A stretch of 10,807 bases of DNA, taken from positions 1 to 10,807 of the forward strand of contig CALEJC010000256.1 of the NCBI GenBank assembly GCA_937898205.1. The letters run 5' to 3'. The notes beneath the pieces were generated by a model, which worked only from the letters and a program-made list of their open reading frames with translations, was not told where the DNA came from and ran no database searches. Below, piece after piece: positions 1 through 6,798 of this stretch. The translations under genes and the position numbers were made by a program. This DNA comes from an uncultured Bacteroidales bacterium. GTDB taxonomy: Bacteria; Bacteroidota; Bacteroidia; Bacteroidales; UBA932. Position 1 is the stretch's first letter. Each line of letters begins with the position of its first letter.

Positions 1-152
1 GGGGTCCACATCAGACCGTTCATATCGATGTCAGCCGTCAGCACAGCGCCGGCGGTGAAATTGCCTGCGTTGACAAAACCGGCAAACCACATCAGCTGAC
101 CTGCGTTGGAGATCTCGTAAACGTCCCCGTTCAGCACTGCGCTCTCGTATGC
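1..152 (-). other. GLUG/beta-helix-like segment foreign to PrmC
   Basis: This is the part of the left-edge frame that does not fit PrmC. It encodes about 50 residues with the pattern YEISNAGQLMWFAGFVNAGN, then LTADIDMNG and MWTP. That pattern (YxI.na.QL.wFa..VN.G, then a LTADIDLNG-type strand and a WTPIG-type turn) is familiar from large secreted or surface-anchored repeat proteins of Bacteroidales that carry GLUG-like motifs. In such proteins it usually opens a repeat domain and follows a signal peptide or other domains, never a PrmC N-domain. No membrane or signal sequence is seen upstream in this frame. The assignment rests on recalled family patterns, not on a search. Confidence 0.6.
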
Positions 153-398
153 ACCGCAGAATTCGCAGAAGCCAAGCACATATTGTATGGGTTCGCTATC
201 CAGCAGGCGGCTTCGCATCTGCAGCAACTCGGGCACTCTCTCTTCCGGGATGAGTGTCTGAGGCTCGACGATGTGAGTGTAGCTCTTGACACCAAGGACT
301 TCCTGGCAGAGCATCAAAACAATACCCCTCGCTTCGGCAAGGGGATATATGTGCGATAGAGCTTCTGTGCTCTCATTGATAAATTGCGTCAGAAGCAT
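1..398 (-). CDS. prmC: PrmC (release-factor glutamine methyltransferase) N-terminal domain joined in frame to a surface-protein-like segment; runs off the window
   Basis: The frame is open for 132 codons from an ATG at 398 to the left edge, with no stop. Residues 1-82 look like the helical N-terminal domain of PrmC/HemK, which methylates the glutamine of the GGQ motif in release factors RF1 and RF2. The clearest match is EPIQYVLGFCEFCG (69-82), corresponding to the family's EPxQYxLGxxEFxG. In a normal PrmC (about 280 residues) the next segment leads to IPRPETE and then the SAM-binding and NPPY motifs. Here, from residue 83, it reads instead like a Bacteroidales beta-helix or GLUG-type extracellular protein: VYEISNAGQLMWFAGFVNAG followed by AVLTADIDMNG. 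The ATG lies 9 bases after the ddl stop, so co-transcription with ddl is likely. As it stands the product would lack the methyltransferase domain. A chimeric assembly join is the main alternative to a true fusion. I am confident in the PrmC start and fairly confident in the change of family. Confidence 0.75.
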   Translation of the reverse strand, partial: MLLTQFINESTEALSHIYPLAEARGIVLMLCQEVLGVKSYTHIVEPQTLIPEERVPELLQMRSRLLDSEPIQYVLGFCEFCGAYESAVLNGDVYEISNAGQLMWFAGFVNAGNFTAGAVLTADIDMNGLMWT

Positions 399-407
399 CG
401 CAGGGGA

Positions 408-1424
408 CTATGAATTTTCTATGATCGTGCTGAGCCAGTCGGTCATATCAAGGCCTGCTGCAGCGACCATCTTAGGCACTAGGGACGCGCTTGTCATGCC
501 GGGGATCGTGTTGACTTCCAGGAAATAAAGTCCATCCTCTGCAGAGATATAGTCGATGCGCACCACGCCTTTGCATCCCAGTCTGCTGTAGATTTCGCAA
601 CTGGTCTGCTGGACCTTCTCTCTGAGTTCGTCGGATATCTGGGCAGGGCAGACTTCCTCACTCTTGCCGTTGTACTTGGCATCGTAGTCGAAGTAATCGT
701 TGTGGGTCACAATCTCGATCACAGGCAGAGCGACCGGCTTCCCTCCGTCAAGATATACCGCACAAGTCAGCTCTCTTCCCCGGACGCCCTGCTCCACGAG
801 GACCGTAGGGTTCTCCCCGAAGGCATAATTGATGGCAGGGATGAGCTCCGAGGCCTCGCTGACGCGGGTGATACCAAAGCTAGAACCGGCCTGAGTCGGC
901 TTGACAAAGACAGGATATTGCAGGGTTTCTGACACGGTCTGAGCAAATGCCTGAAGGTCCATACCTTCACGCACAAATGCATCAGGGGCACATTTCACTA
1001 CATTCTGCTCCTTGATATAGCATTTGCAGGAGTACTTATCAAAAGCTACGGTATTGACAAAGGCCGAGCAAGAGCTATATGGCACGCCCAGCATCTCCAG
1101 ATATCCCTGGAGGAGACCATTCTCGCCGGGAGCTCCGTGCTGCACGACATAGGCATAGTCAAACTTCACTTTCTGACCAAGCACAGCGATTGAAAAATCT
1201 GTCTTATCCACCTGTGGCCTGGCACCTTCAGGAAAGGTCACACGCATCGCGTTCTTTTTCTTATAGGCGACCAGCGACCAAGAGCCAAAACGTGCAAATA
1301 TCTCATATACATCCCACTTGCTGCCGTCCAGACGAGAGGCAACAAATTCTCCGCTTCTACAAGAAACTTCCCATTCTGTGGTGTCGCTACCATAGATGAT
1401 AGCTATTGATTTGTACTCAGACAT
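408..1424 (-). CDS. ddl: D-alanine--D-alanine ligase
   Basis: A complete 338-residue ATP-grasp ligase that joins two D-alanines in the cytoplasm, making the dipeptide end of the peptidoglycan precursor. The D-Ala site glutamate is in TEWEVS (E19). The central loop HGAPGENG is at 96-103. The ATP-grasp strand and glycine/serine loop is VKPTQAGSSFGI (174-185). The omega-loop contains AKY (249-251), with the tyrosine typical of D-Ala-D-Ala enzymes rather than D-lactate-type ligases. Metal and substrate residues appear as R289, D291, E303, N305 and G309 in RIDYI and LEVNTIPG. All expected catalytic residues are present and the length is normal. The ATG at 1424 lies 8 bases after the PBP1a stop, and the stop is 9 bases before the prmC start, so this looks like the middle gene of one transcript. 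The glycine-rich N-terminal motif reads YGSD instead of the commoner GG-S, which I regard as family variation. Confidence 0.96.
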   Translation of the reverse strand: MSEYKSIAIIYGSDTTEWEVSCRSGEFVASRLDGSKWDVYEIFARFGSWSLVAYKKKNAMRVTFPEGARPQVDKTDFSIAVLGQKVKFDYAYVVQHGAPGENGLLQGYLEMLGVPYSSCSAFVNTVAFDKYSCKCYIKEQNVVKCAPDAFVREGMDLQAFAQTVSETLQYPVFVKPTQAGSSFGITRVSEASELIPAINYAFGENPTVLVEQGVRGRELTCAVYLDGGKPVALPVIEIVTHNDYFDYDAKYNGKSEEVCPAQISDELREKVQQTSCEIYSRLGCKGVVRIDYISAEDGLYFLEVNTIPGMTSASLVPKMVAAAGLDMTDWLSTIIENS

Positions 1425-1432
1425 AGTTATAT

Positions 1433-3826
1433 CTAGTTGAAATAATAATCTTCTTCAGTGCTTGGGTTGTCACCCTCTTTGCTGCCGGCAATCGCCTCGC
1501 CGCTATAGCCACCCAAGAGCTGGCCTTCGCTCTCGCAGTCAAATGTCAATGCTCCTGATGGCGGCACAGGGAATGTGTCATATTCGCTCCAGCCGATGCT
1601 TGGATCTGCAAGACATTTCTTCATCCAGATGCCCCAGATCGGAAGCGCCATGTTTGAACCGCCTCCCAGCGCAAGCGAATTGAAGTGCACCTGCCTGTCC
1701 TCACCGCCTACCCAGATGCCGGCGGTAATGTTTGGCGTATAGCCGATGAACCAGCCGTCAGAGTTGTCGTTGGTGGTTCCGGTCTTGCCGGCGATCTCGC
1801 CCTTGAGGCCGTAGACCGAGCGGAGTCGGGTACCTGTGCCTTCGTTGATGACGGCCTTCATGATATCGGCCATCAGATATGATGTCTGCTCAGAGATCGC
1901 TTCACGTTTCTGGTTGGTAAATGTGCTGATCTCACGACCGTCGTTGTCGGTGATGCGGGTTACATACTGAGGGGTGATGTAAGTGCCCATCGATGGGAAT
2001 GTGTTGTATGACGCAACCATATCAAACACACTGATTTCCACAGGTCCTACACAAAGAGAGTAGACCTCGTCGAGGTGACCGGGCACACCCATCTGACGCA
2101 TCATCTTGACCAGCGAAGCCGGACCAAACTCCTTCATCAGGTAGGCCGAGATGTTGTTTGAGCTTCTGGAGAGACCCCAACGAAGTGTCACGGTCTGACC
2201 GAGGTATTCTTCTCTATCGGTGCTTCGCGGAGTCCAGGTCGTGCCATCCCAAAGCACAAATGTCTGCGAGTTGTTGACCACCTTGTCACAAGGAGTAAGA
2301 CCCTCCTGCATCGCAAGAGTATAGAGGAACGGCTTGATGGTCGATCCGATCTGTCGCTTGCCCTGACGGACATTGTCATACTTGAAATATCGGTAGTTTG
2401 GACCACCAACATAGGCCTTCACGTGTCCGGTATTTGGCTCCATTGCGACAAAGCCTGTGCGAAGGATCGCCTTATAGTAACGGATAGAGTCATCCGGAGT
2501 CATGGTCGTGTCCTGGTAGCCCTTTTCATTCCACGCAAAGACTCTCATCTTTACCGGCTCATTGAACTGGGCATAGATCTCTTCATCTGTCTTGCCGGCA
2601 CGCTTCTGGAGACGATATCTGTCGCTCCAGCGTCTTGCCTGCTGCATCAGCTGAGCCGCGGTCTTGTCATCCACATCGTTGGCAAACGGCTTGTTTCTCT
2701 TCCACTTCACTTCCCGGTCAAAGCTTTTCTGGAGGTTTTTGCCCAGATGCTCCGCAACTGCTTCTTCCGCATACTGCTGCATCTTGTAATTGATGGTGGT
2801 GTGGATGCGCAAGCCATCACGATCGAGATTGTATTTTGATCCGTCAGGCTTCTTGTTTTTGTTGAGCCAGCCGTAGATCGGGTCTTCAATCCAGCGAAGC
2901 GAGTCGCGAGAATAGTCTTCTGGGTACTGGTAGTCCGAGCGCTCAGGCTTGCTTGCAGACATGTCCCTGCGAAGCATATCTCTGAAGTATGGAGCACGTC
3001 CTGCGTTGTGATCCTGCACCTGATAGTTGAGCTGAATAGGAATCTGGGTGATGGAGTCTCTCTGATCTTTGGTGATGTAGCCGTTTTTTGCCATCTGGCC
3101 GATCACAAAGTTTCTTCTGGTCAGAGATCGGTCCGGATTGAGCACCGGATTGTAACGTGTAGGCTTGTTGACCATGCCCACCAGCAGAGCCGCTTCCTCA
3201 ATTGTGAGGTCTGCAGGATCCTTGGCAAAGAAGGTCTCTGACGCAGCCTTCACACCGTAGGCCCCACTACCAAAGAAGATGGAGTTGAGATACATGGTGA
3301 CGATCTCGCTCTTGGTGTAGTCTCTCTCCAGCTTGACGGCAGTTATCCACTCCTTGAGCTTGTCGGTTACCATCACAACCTTTGACCAGCCCGGGATCTT
3401 GCTATCAACCGTGCGGCGAGGATAAAGCGTCTTGGCAAGCTGCTGGGTGATGGTACTGCCACCGCCCTGACTCTGATCGCCCATCAACACGGTTTTTACC
3501 ACCACGCGGGCAAGACCTTTCATGTCAATACCTGAGTGGTTGTAAAATCTGGCGTCCTCGGTGGCGACAGCAGCGTTGACAAGGTTAGGAGAGAGCTCGT
3601 CATAGCTCACATAGGTTCTGTTTTCAATGTGAAAAGTCGCAAGCACTTCTCCGTTTTCCGCAAGCACCTGGGTCGCGAGTTTGTTGTCCGGGTGCTCAAG
3701 CTCCTCAAACGAAGGAATCTCGGCAAACAAACCGACAAGCAAGAGCGCAAGGGCTAAGATTGCAAACGGAGACAGGAAGATGATCCAGAACCATTTTACT
3801 ATTTTTTTCTTGGTAGTATCTTTCAT
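1433..3826 (-). CDS. mrcA: Bifunctional penicillin-binding protein 1A (glycosyltransferase GT51 plus transpeptidase)
   Basis: An inner-membrane class A PBP that polymerises lipid II into glycan strands and cross-links the stem peptides. Taking the ATG at 3826 it is 797 residues. A short cytoplasmic basic tail is followed by one membrane anchor (about 12-36). The GT51 domain shows ATEDARFYNHSG (catalytic glutamate about E90), GGSTITQQLAK and ERDYTKSEIVTMYLNSIFFG. The transpeptidase domain shows GSTIKP (nucleophile S495, K498), the SxN motif SSN at 555-557 and KTGTT at 681-685. The tail is acidic (ending EEDYYFN). An upstream in-frame ATG at 3859 would add MLISSPKREKN. I prefer 3826 because the added residues look non-coding, a purine-rich AAAGAGAG lies just before 3826, and the basic tail then precedes the anchor directly. 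It is the first gene of the mrcA-ddl-prmC run, divergent from topA. Confidence 0.96.
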   Translation of the reverse strand: MKDTTKKKIVKWFWIIFLSPFAILALALLLVGLFAEIPSFEELEHPDNKLATQVLAENGEVLATFHIENRTYVSYDELSPNLVNAAVATEDARFYNHSGIDMKGLARVVVKTVLMGDQSQGGGSTITQQLAKTLYPRRTVDSKIPGWSKVVMVTDKLKEWITAVKLERDYTKSEIVTMYLNSIFFGSGAYGVKAASETFFAKDPADLTIEEAALLVGMVNKPTRYNPVLNPDRSLTRRNFVIGQMAKNGYITKDQRDSITQIPIQLNYQVQDHNAGRAPYFRDMLRRDMSASKPERSDYQYPEDYSRDSLRWIEDPIYGWLNKNKKPDGSKYNLDRDGLRIHTTINYKMQQYAEEAVAEHLGKNLQKSFDREVKWKRNKPFANDVDDKTAAQLMQQARRWSDRYRLQKRAGKTDEEIYAQFNEPVKMRVFAWNEKGYQDTTMTPDDSIRYYKAILRTGFVAMEPNTGHVKAYVGGPNYRYFKYDNVRQGKRQIGSTIKPFLYTLAMQEGLTPCDKVVNNSQTFVLWDGTTWTPRSTDREEYLGQTVTLRWGLSRSSNNISAYLMKEFGPASLVKMMRQMGVPGHLDEVYSLCVGPVEISVFDMVASYNTFPSMGTYITPQYVTRITDNDGREISTFTNQKREAISEQTSYLMADIMKAVINEGTGTRLRSVYGLKGEIAGKTGTTNDNSDGWFIGYTPNITAGIWVGGEDRQVHFNSLALGGGSNMALPIWGIWMKKCLADPSIGWSEYDTFPVPPSGALTFDCESEGQLLGGYSGEAIAGSKEGDNPSTEEDYYFN

Positions 3827-3880
3827 ATTTTTCTCTCTTTTAGGGCTCGAAATCAACAATCTGCAATCGGGCCAAAATTT

Positions 3881-3899
3881 GTCGTAATATAATTACGAC
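3881..3899. repeat. Perfect inverted repeat (8-base arms, 3-base centre) in the mrcA leader
   Basis: GTCGTAAT-ATA-ATTACGAC is a perfect palindrome around position 3890, upstream of mrcA. If the mrcA promoter predicted at 3915-3922 is correct, the palindrome lies just downstream of the transcription start, where it could be a repressor operator or a small hairpin in the mRNA leader. It is not followed by a T-run on either strand, so it does not look like an intrinsic terminator. The function is inferred; only the symmetry is seen. Confidence 0.55.
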
Positions 3900-3914
3900 G
3901 ATTCAAAACAATCA

Positions 3915-3922
3915 CAAAATTA
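3915..3922 (-). promoter_or_regulatory. Candidate -7 box for mrcA-ddl-prmC
   Basis: Read on the minus strand this is TAATTTTG, an exact fit to the Bacteroidetes -7 element TAnnTTTG. Twenty-one bases upstream (plus positions 3944-3947) the minus strand reads TCTG, a one-base mismatch to the TTTG -33 box. The predicted start of transcription would be near 3908, leaving a leader of about 80 bases that contains the 3881-3899 palindrome. Confidence 0.45.
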
Positions 3923-3932
3923 GCTATTAAAT

Positions 3933-3964
3933 TTTGAATTTTTCAGAGTTTGTGTCTTACTTTG
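3933..3964 (+). promoter_or_regulatory. Candidate topA-lrp promoter
   Basis: TTTG at 3933-3936 is separated by 21 bases from TACTTTG at 3958-3964. This closely resembles the Bacteroidetes TTTG/TAnnTTTG promoter, with one base fewer between TA and TTTG. Transcription would start near 3971, giving a leader of about 18 bases to the ATG at 3989. It also argues against translation from the upstream in-frame ATG at 3950, which would lie upstream of the -7 element. Confidence 0.55.
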
Positions 3965-3988
3965 CAGAATAATTTCAATAAAAGAGGT

Positions 3989-6286
3989 ATGCAGAGTAAT
4001 TTGGTTATCGTTGAGTCTCCTGCCAAAGCAAAAACTATAGAAAAATTTCTCGGTAAAGATTTTAGCGTAAAGTCCAGCTACGGACATATCCGCGATCTGA
4101 GAGACAACAAACTAAGTGTAGATATAGAAAACAACTTCGCGCCGGAGTATATTATCCCCGACGAGAAGAAGAAACTTGTCAGCGAGCTGAAAAAAGCAGC
4201 ATCAAAGGCAGACGTAATCTGGCTTGCATCCGATGAAGACCGCGAAGGAGAAGCCATCTCGTGGCACCTTTGCGAGGCCCTGGGCCTGGACGTCAACCGC
4301 ACTCGCCGCATCGTTTTCCATGAAATCACAAAAGACGCCATCCTGCGCGCCGTAGAAAACCCTAGAGAAATAGATCTCAAGCTCGTCAATGCCCAGCAAG
4401 CTCGCCGTGTGCTTGACAGACTTGTAGGTTTTGAGCTCTCGCCGGTGCTTTGGAAGAAGATACAGCGCGGTCTTTCTGCCGGCCGTGTGCAGTCTGTTGC
4501 ACTTCGCCTGATCGTCGACAGAGAGAAGGAGATCATGGCCTTTCAAAACAGCTCATACTATAGAGTTGAGGCCATCTTCAATGCAGAAGGGATAAAGGTC
4601 AAAGGCACTCTGAACAAGCAATTTGACACCATTGAAGAAGCCAGAGCCTTCCTTGAGGACAGCATTGGAGCAAGCTACCATATCTCCGAAATCGAGAAGA
4701 AAGAGGCCACAAGACACAGCGCAGCGCCATTTACCACCTCTACCCTCCAGCAAGAGGCAGCAAGAAAACTGAAGATGAGCGTGAGTGCCACAATGAGAGC
4801 CGCACAGAACCTTTATGAGCGAGGTCTGATCACATATATGCGTACCGACTCAACCAACCTCTCTTCACTTGCAATCGGCACCGCAAAAGAATATATCATC
4901 AACACCTACGGTCCGGAGTACTCTCATCCGAGCCAATATAAGACCCATGCCAAGGGTGCTCAGGAGGCCCATGAAGCCATCCGCCCTACCTATATCAGCA
5001 ATACAGAGATAGAGGGCACTGCACAGGAGAAGAAACTTTATAAGCTCATCTGGAAGCGCACCGTCGCATCACAGATGGCCGCTGCCAAAATGATGAATAC
5101 CTCCATCACCGTATCTTCCGACAAGAGAAGTGAAGTGTTTGAGATCAAGGCCAGCGAAGTGCTTTTTGACGGCTACCTTAAACTTTATATGGAGGGCCAC
5201 GACGACGAAGAGGCCACAGATGATGAGGTGATCCTCCCGTCTCTCAATAAGGGTCAGGCTCTTTCTGCAATCCAGATCAACGCGGAAAACAAGTATACTG
5301 CAGCGCCTCATAGATTTTCTGAGGGCACGCTCGTCAAGAAGCTTGAAGAACTCGGCATAGGACGCCCTTCAACATATCAGCCAACCATCACAACTCTCAC
5401 AAAAGCAAGAGGTTATGTGATGATTGACGACAAGCCGGGAAAGAGCGTTGTCTGCAATCATCTTACCCTCAAAAACAGAGTGATCTCCCAGGAGGAGAAG
5501 ACCGAGATAATCGGCGCAGAGAAGAGAAAGCTCATACCTGCCGAGATCGGTATGGTGGTAACCGACTACCTTGTGGACAACTTCCCAAGCATCATCAACT
5601 ATGACTTCACCGCCAACGTAGAGAAGGACTTTGATGAGGTTGCCGAGGGCAAGAAAAAGTGGAACAAGGTCATCTCTGAGTTCTATGGTGATTTCCATGA
5701 TAAGGTCAGTGCCAGCTTGAGCGACAAGCAGTTCAATCACGTCGAGAGAGTTCTGGGTACAGACCCTAACGACGGAAAGACCGTAATCGCCCGTTTTGGA
5801 CAGTATGGCGCCTATGTTCAGAAAGGCGAGGGCGAAGACAAGCAGTCTGCCAGCCTAACCAACGGTCAGCTGATCGAGAGCATCACTCTTGAGGAAGCGC
5901 TTGACCTCTTTAAACTTCCTCGCACAGTCGGAGCCATTGACGGTGTCAGTGTGGTTGCCACAAAAGGACGCTTCGGTCCATATATCAAATATGGCGAGAA
6001 GAGCATATCTTTGCCAAAAAGCACAGACCCTCTGAGCGTCACTCTTGATGAGTGTCAGAAGCTCATTGAAGCCAATGTTGCCGCCAATGCGGTCATCAAA
6101 GAGTTTAAAGAGTCTGATATCAGCATCCTCAACGGACGATATGGCCCATATATCAAACATGCCGGTGCCAATTATAAGATTGCAAAAGGCACAGACATAC
6201 AGAGCCTTAGCGAAGAAGATTGCAAAGCGATAATCGCTTCCGGAGGGCCGACGACCCCAAAGTACAAGAAAAGAAGTAAAAAATAA
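3989..6286 (+). CDS. topA: DNA topoisomerase I (type IA)
   Basis: Relaxes negatively supercoiled DNA by transient single-strand cleavage through a tyrosine. With the ATG at 3989 it is 765 residues. The Toprim domain opens with LVIVESPAKAKTIEKFLG (catalytic E9) and carries the metal-binding DED-x-E in ASDEDREGE (D82, D84, E86). RGLSAGRVQSVALRLIVDRE follows, then the active-site tyrosine in ITYMRTDS (about Y283), and HEAIRPT. The C-terminus has three related RxGxY repeats at about 602 (RFGQYGAYV), 660 (GRFGPYIKYG) and 715 (NGRYGPYIKH). These are the repeat-type DNA-binding tail of Bacteroidetes enzymes, replacing the zinc-finger cysteines of E. coli TopA, and the protein ends with a lysine/arginine-rich tail. 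The start at 3989 directly precedes the conserved Toprim strand; the longer version from 3950 adds 13 poorly conserved-looking residues and precedes the likely transcription start. The lrp-type gene follows 8 bases after the stop. Confidence 0.97.
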   Translation: MQSNLVIVESPAKAKTIEKFLGKDFSVKSSYGHIRDLRDNKLSVDIENNFAPEYIIPDEKKKLVSELKKAASKADVIWLASDEDREGEAISWHLCEALGLDVNRTRRIVFHEITKDAILRAVENPREIDLKLVNAQQARRVLDRLVGFELSPVLWKKIQRGLSAGRVQSVALRLIVDREKEIMAFQNSSYYRVEAIFNAEGIKVKGTLNKQFDTIEEARAFLEDSIGASYHISEIEKKEATRHSAAPFTTSTLQQEAARKLKMSVSATMRAAQNLYERGLITYMRTDSTNLSSLAIGTAKEYIINTYGPEYSHPSQYKTHAKGAQEAHEAIRPTYISNTEIEGTAQEKKLYKLIWKRTVASQMAAAKMMNTSITVSSDKRSEVFEIKASEVLFDGYLKLYMEGHDDEEATDDEVILPSLNKGQALSAIQINAENKYTAAPHRFSEGTLVKKLEELGIGRPSTYQPTITTLTKARGYVMIDDKPGKSVVCNHLTLKNRVISQEEKTEIIGAEKRKLIPAEIGMVVTDYLVDNFPSIINYDFTANVEKDFDEVAEGKKKWNKVISEFYGDFHDKVSASLSDKQFNHVERVLGTDPNDGKTVIARFGQYGAYVQKGEGEDKQSASLTNGQLIESITLEEALDLFKLPRTVGAIDGVSVVATKGRFGPYIKYGEKSISLPKSTDPLSVTLDECQKLIEANVAANAVIKEFKESDISILNGRYGPYIKHAGANYKIAKGTDIQSLSEEDCKAIIASGGPTTPKYKKRSKK

Positions 6287-6294
6287 TAACCGCT

Positions 6295-6798
6295 ATGCAA
6301 CAGTATCAAATCGATGAAACAGACAGAAAGATTCTTTCCTTTCTTGTCAACAACGCCCGTATGCCTTTTCTGGAGATAGCCAGAGAATGTGGTATTTCGG
6401 GAGCAGCTGTACATCAGAGAGTAAAGAAGATGGAGCTGAACAAGGTCATCTCAGGCTCAAGACTTGTGGTCAAGCCTAGCGCCCTTGGACTGAACGTCTG
6501 TGCGTTTATCAGCGTCTGCCTCTCTGAAGATAATAAATATCCGGAAGTCGTCGAGGCACTCAAACTGGTGCCCGAGATTGTGGAGTGTCACTTCATCACA
6601 GGTAAAGCAGCTCTTTTCCTCAAGGTCTATTGCTTTGACAACGAGCACCTTATGAACATCCTCATCAACACCATCCAGCGCATCCCTTATGTGCAGTCAA
6701 CAGACACAATGATGTCTCTCGACAAGCCGTTTGAGCGCGAGATCTGGGTTAAGGATTATAAAAGCACCAGCTTCAGGAATTTCTCAACAAAAGAATAG
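6295..6798 (+). CDS. Lrp/AsnC-family transcriptional regulator
   Basis: A complete 167-residue cytoplasmic DNA-binding protein. The N-terminus begins with the family signature IDETDRKILSFLVNNARMPF and a helix-turn-helix at about 25-46 (EIARECGISGAAVHQRVKKM). A linker beginning VISGSRLVVKPSALGLNV leads to the C-terminal RAM domain, with ECHFITGKAALFLKVYC (97-113) in the position of the glycine-containing turn that commonly binds amino acids and drives oligomer formation. The gene begins 8 bases after topA, so the two are likely co-transcribed. The last 26 bases overlap the 3' end of ispD on the other strand. The effector and target genes cannot be told from sequence. Family members are often feast/famine regulators of amino-acid metabolism, and no amino-acid gene is present here to suggest a local target. 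Confidence 0.94.
   Translation: MQQYQIDETDRKILSFLVNNARMPFLEIARECGISGAAVHQRVKKMELNKVISGSRLVVKPSALGLNVCAFISVCLSEDNKYPEVVEALKLVPEIVECHFITGKAALFLKVYCFDNEHLMNILINTIQRIPYVQSTDTMMSLDKPFEREIWVKDYKSTSFRNFSTKE

Noticed and set aside
286..528. An 80-codon plus-strand open frame across the ddl/prmC junction.
   Set aside because: It is antisense to two recognisable genes, has no family resemblance and no start signals; a shadow frame.
2423..2839. A 138-codon plus-strand open frame opposite mrcA.
   Set aside because: It lies wholly antisense to the well-supported PBP1a coding region with no recognisable domain.
3827..3859. A longer mrcA start at 3859 adding MLISSPKREKN.
   Set aside because: The ATG at 3826 has a purine-rich upstream sequence and places the basic tail directly before the membrane anchor; the extra residues look like translated leader.
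3881..3899. The palindrome as an intrinsic terminator.
   Set aside because: There is no T-run after either arm, the stem is A/T-rich, and the site lies between divergent starts where no transcript would be expected to end.
3950..3988. A longer topA start at 3950 adding MCLTLQNNFNKRG.
   Set aside because: The predicted transcription start near 3971 lies downstream of it, the added residues are not TopA-like, and 3989 directly precedes the conserved Toprim strand.
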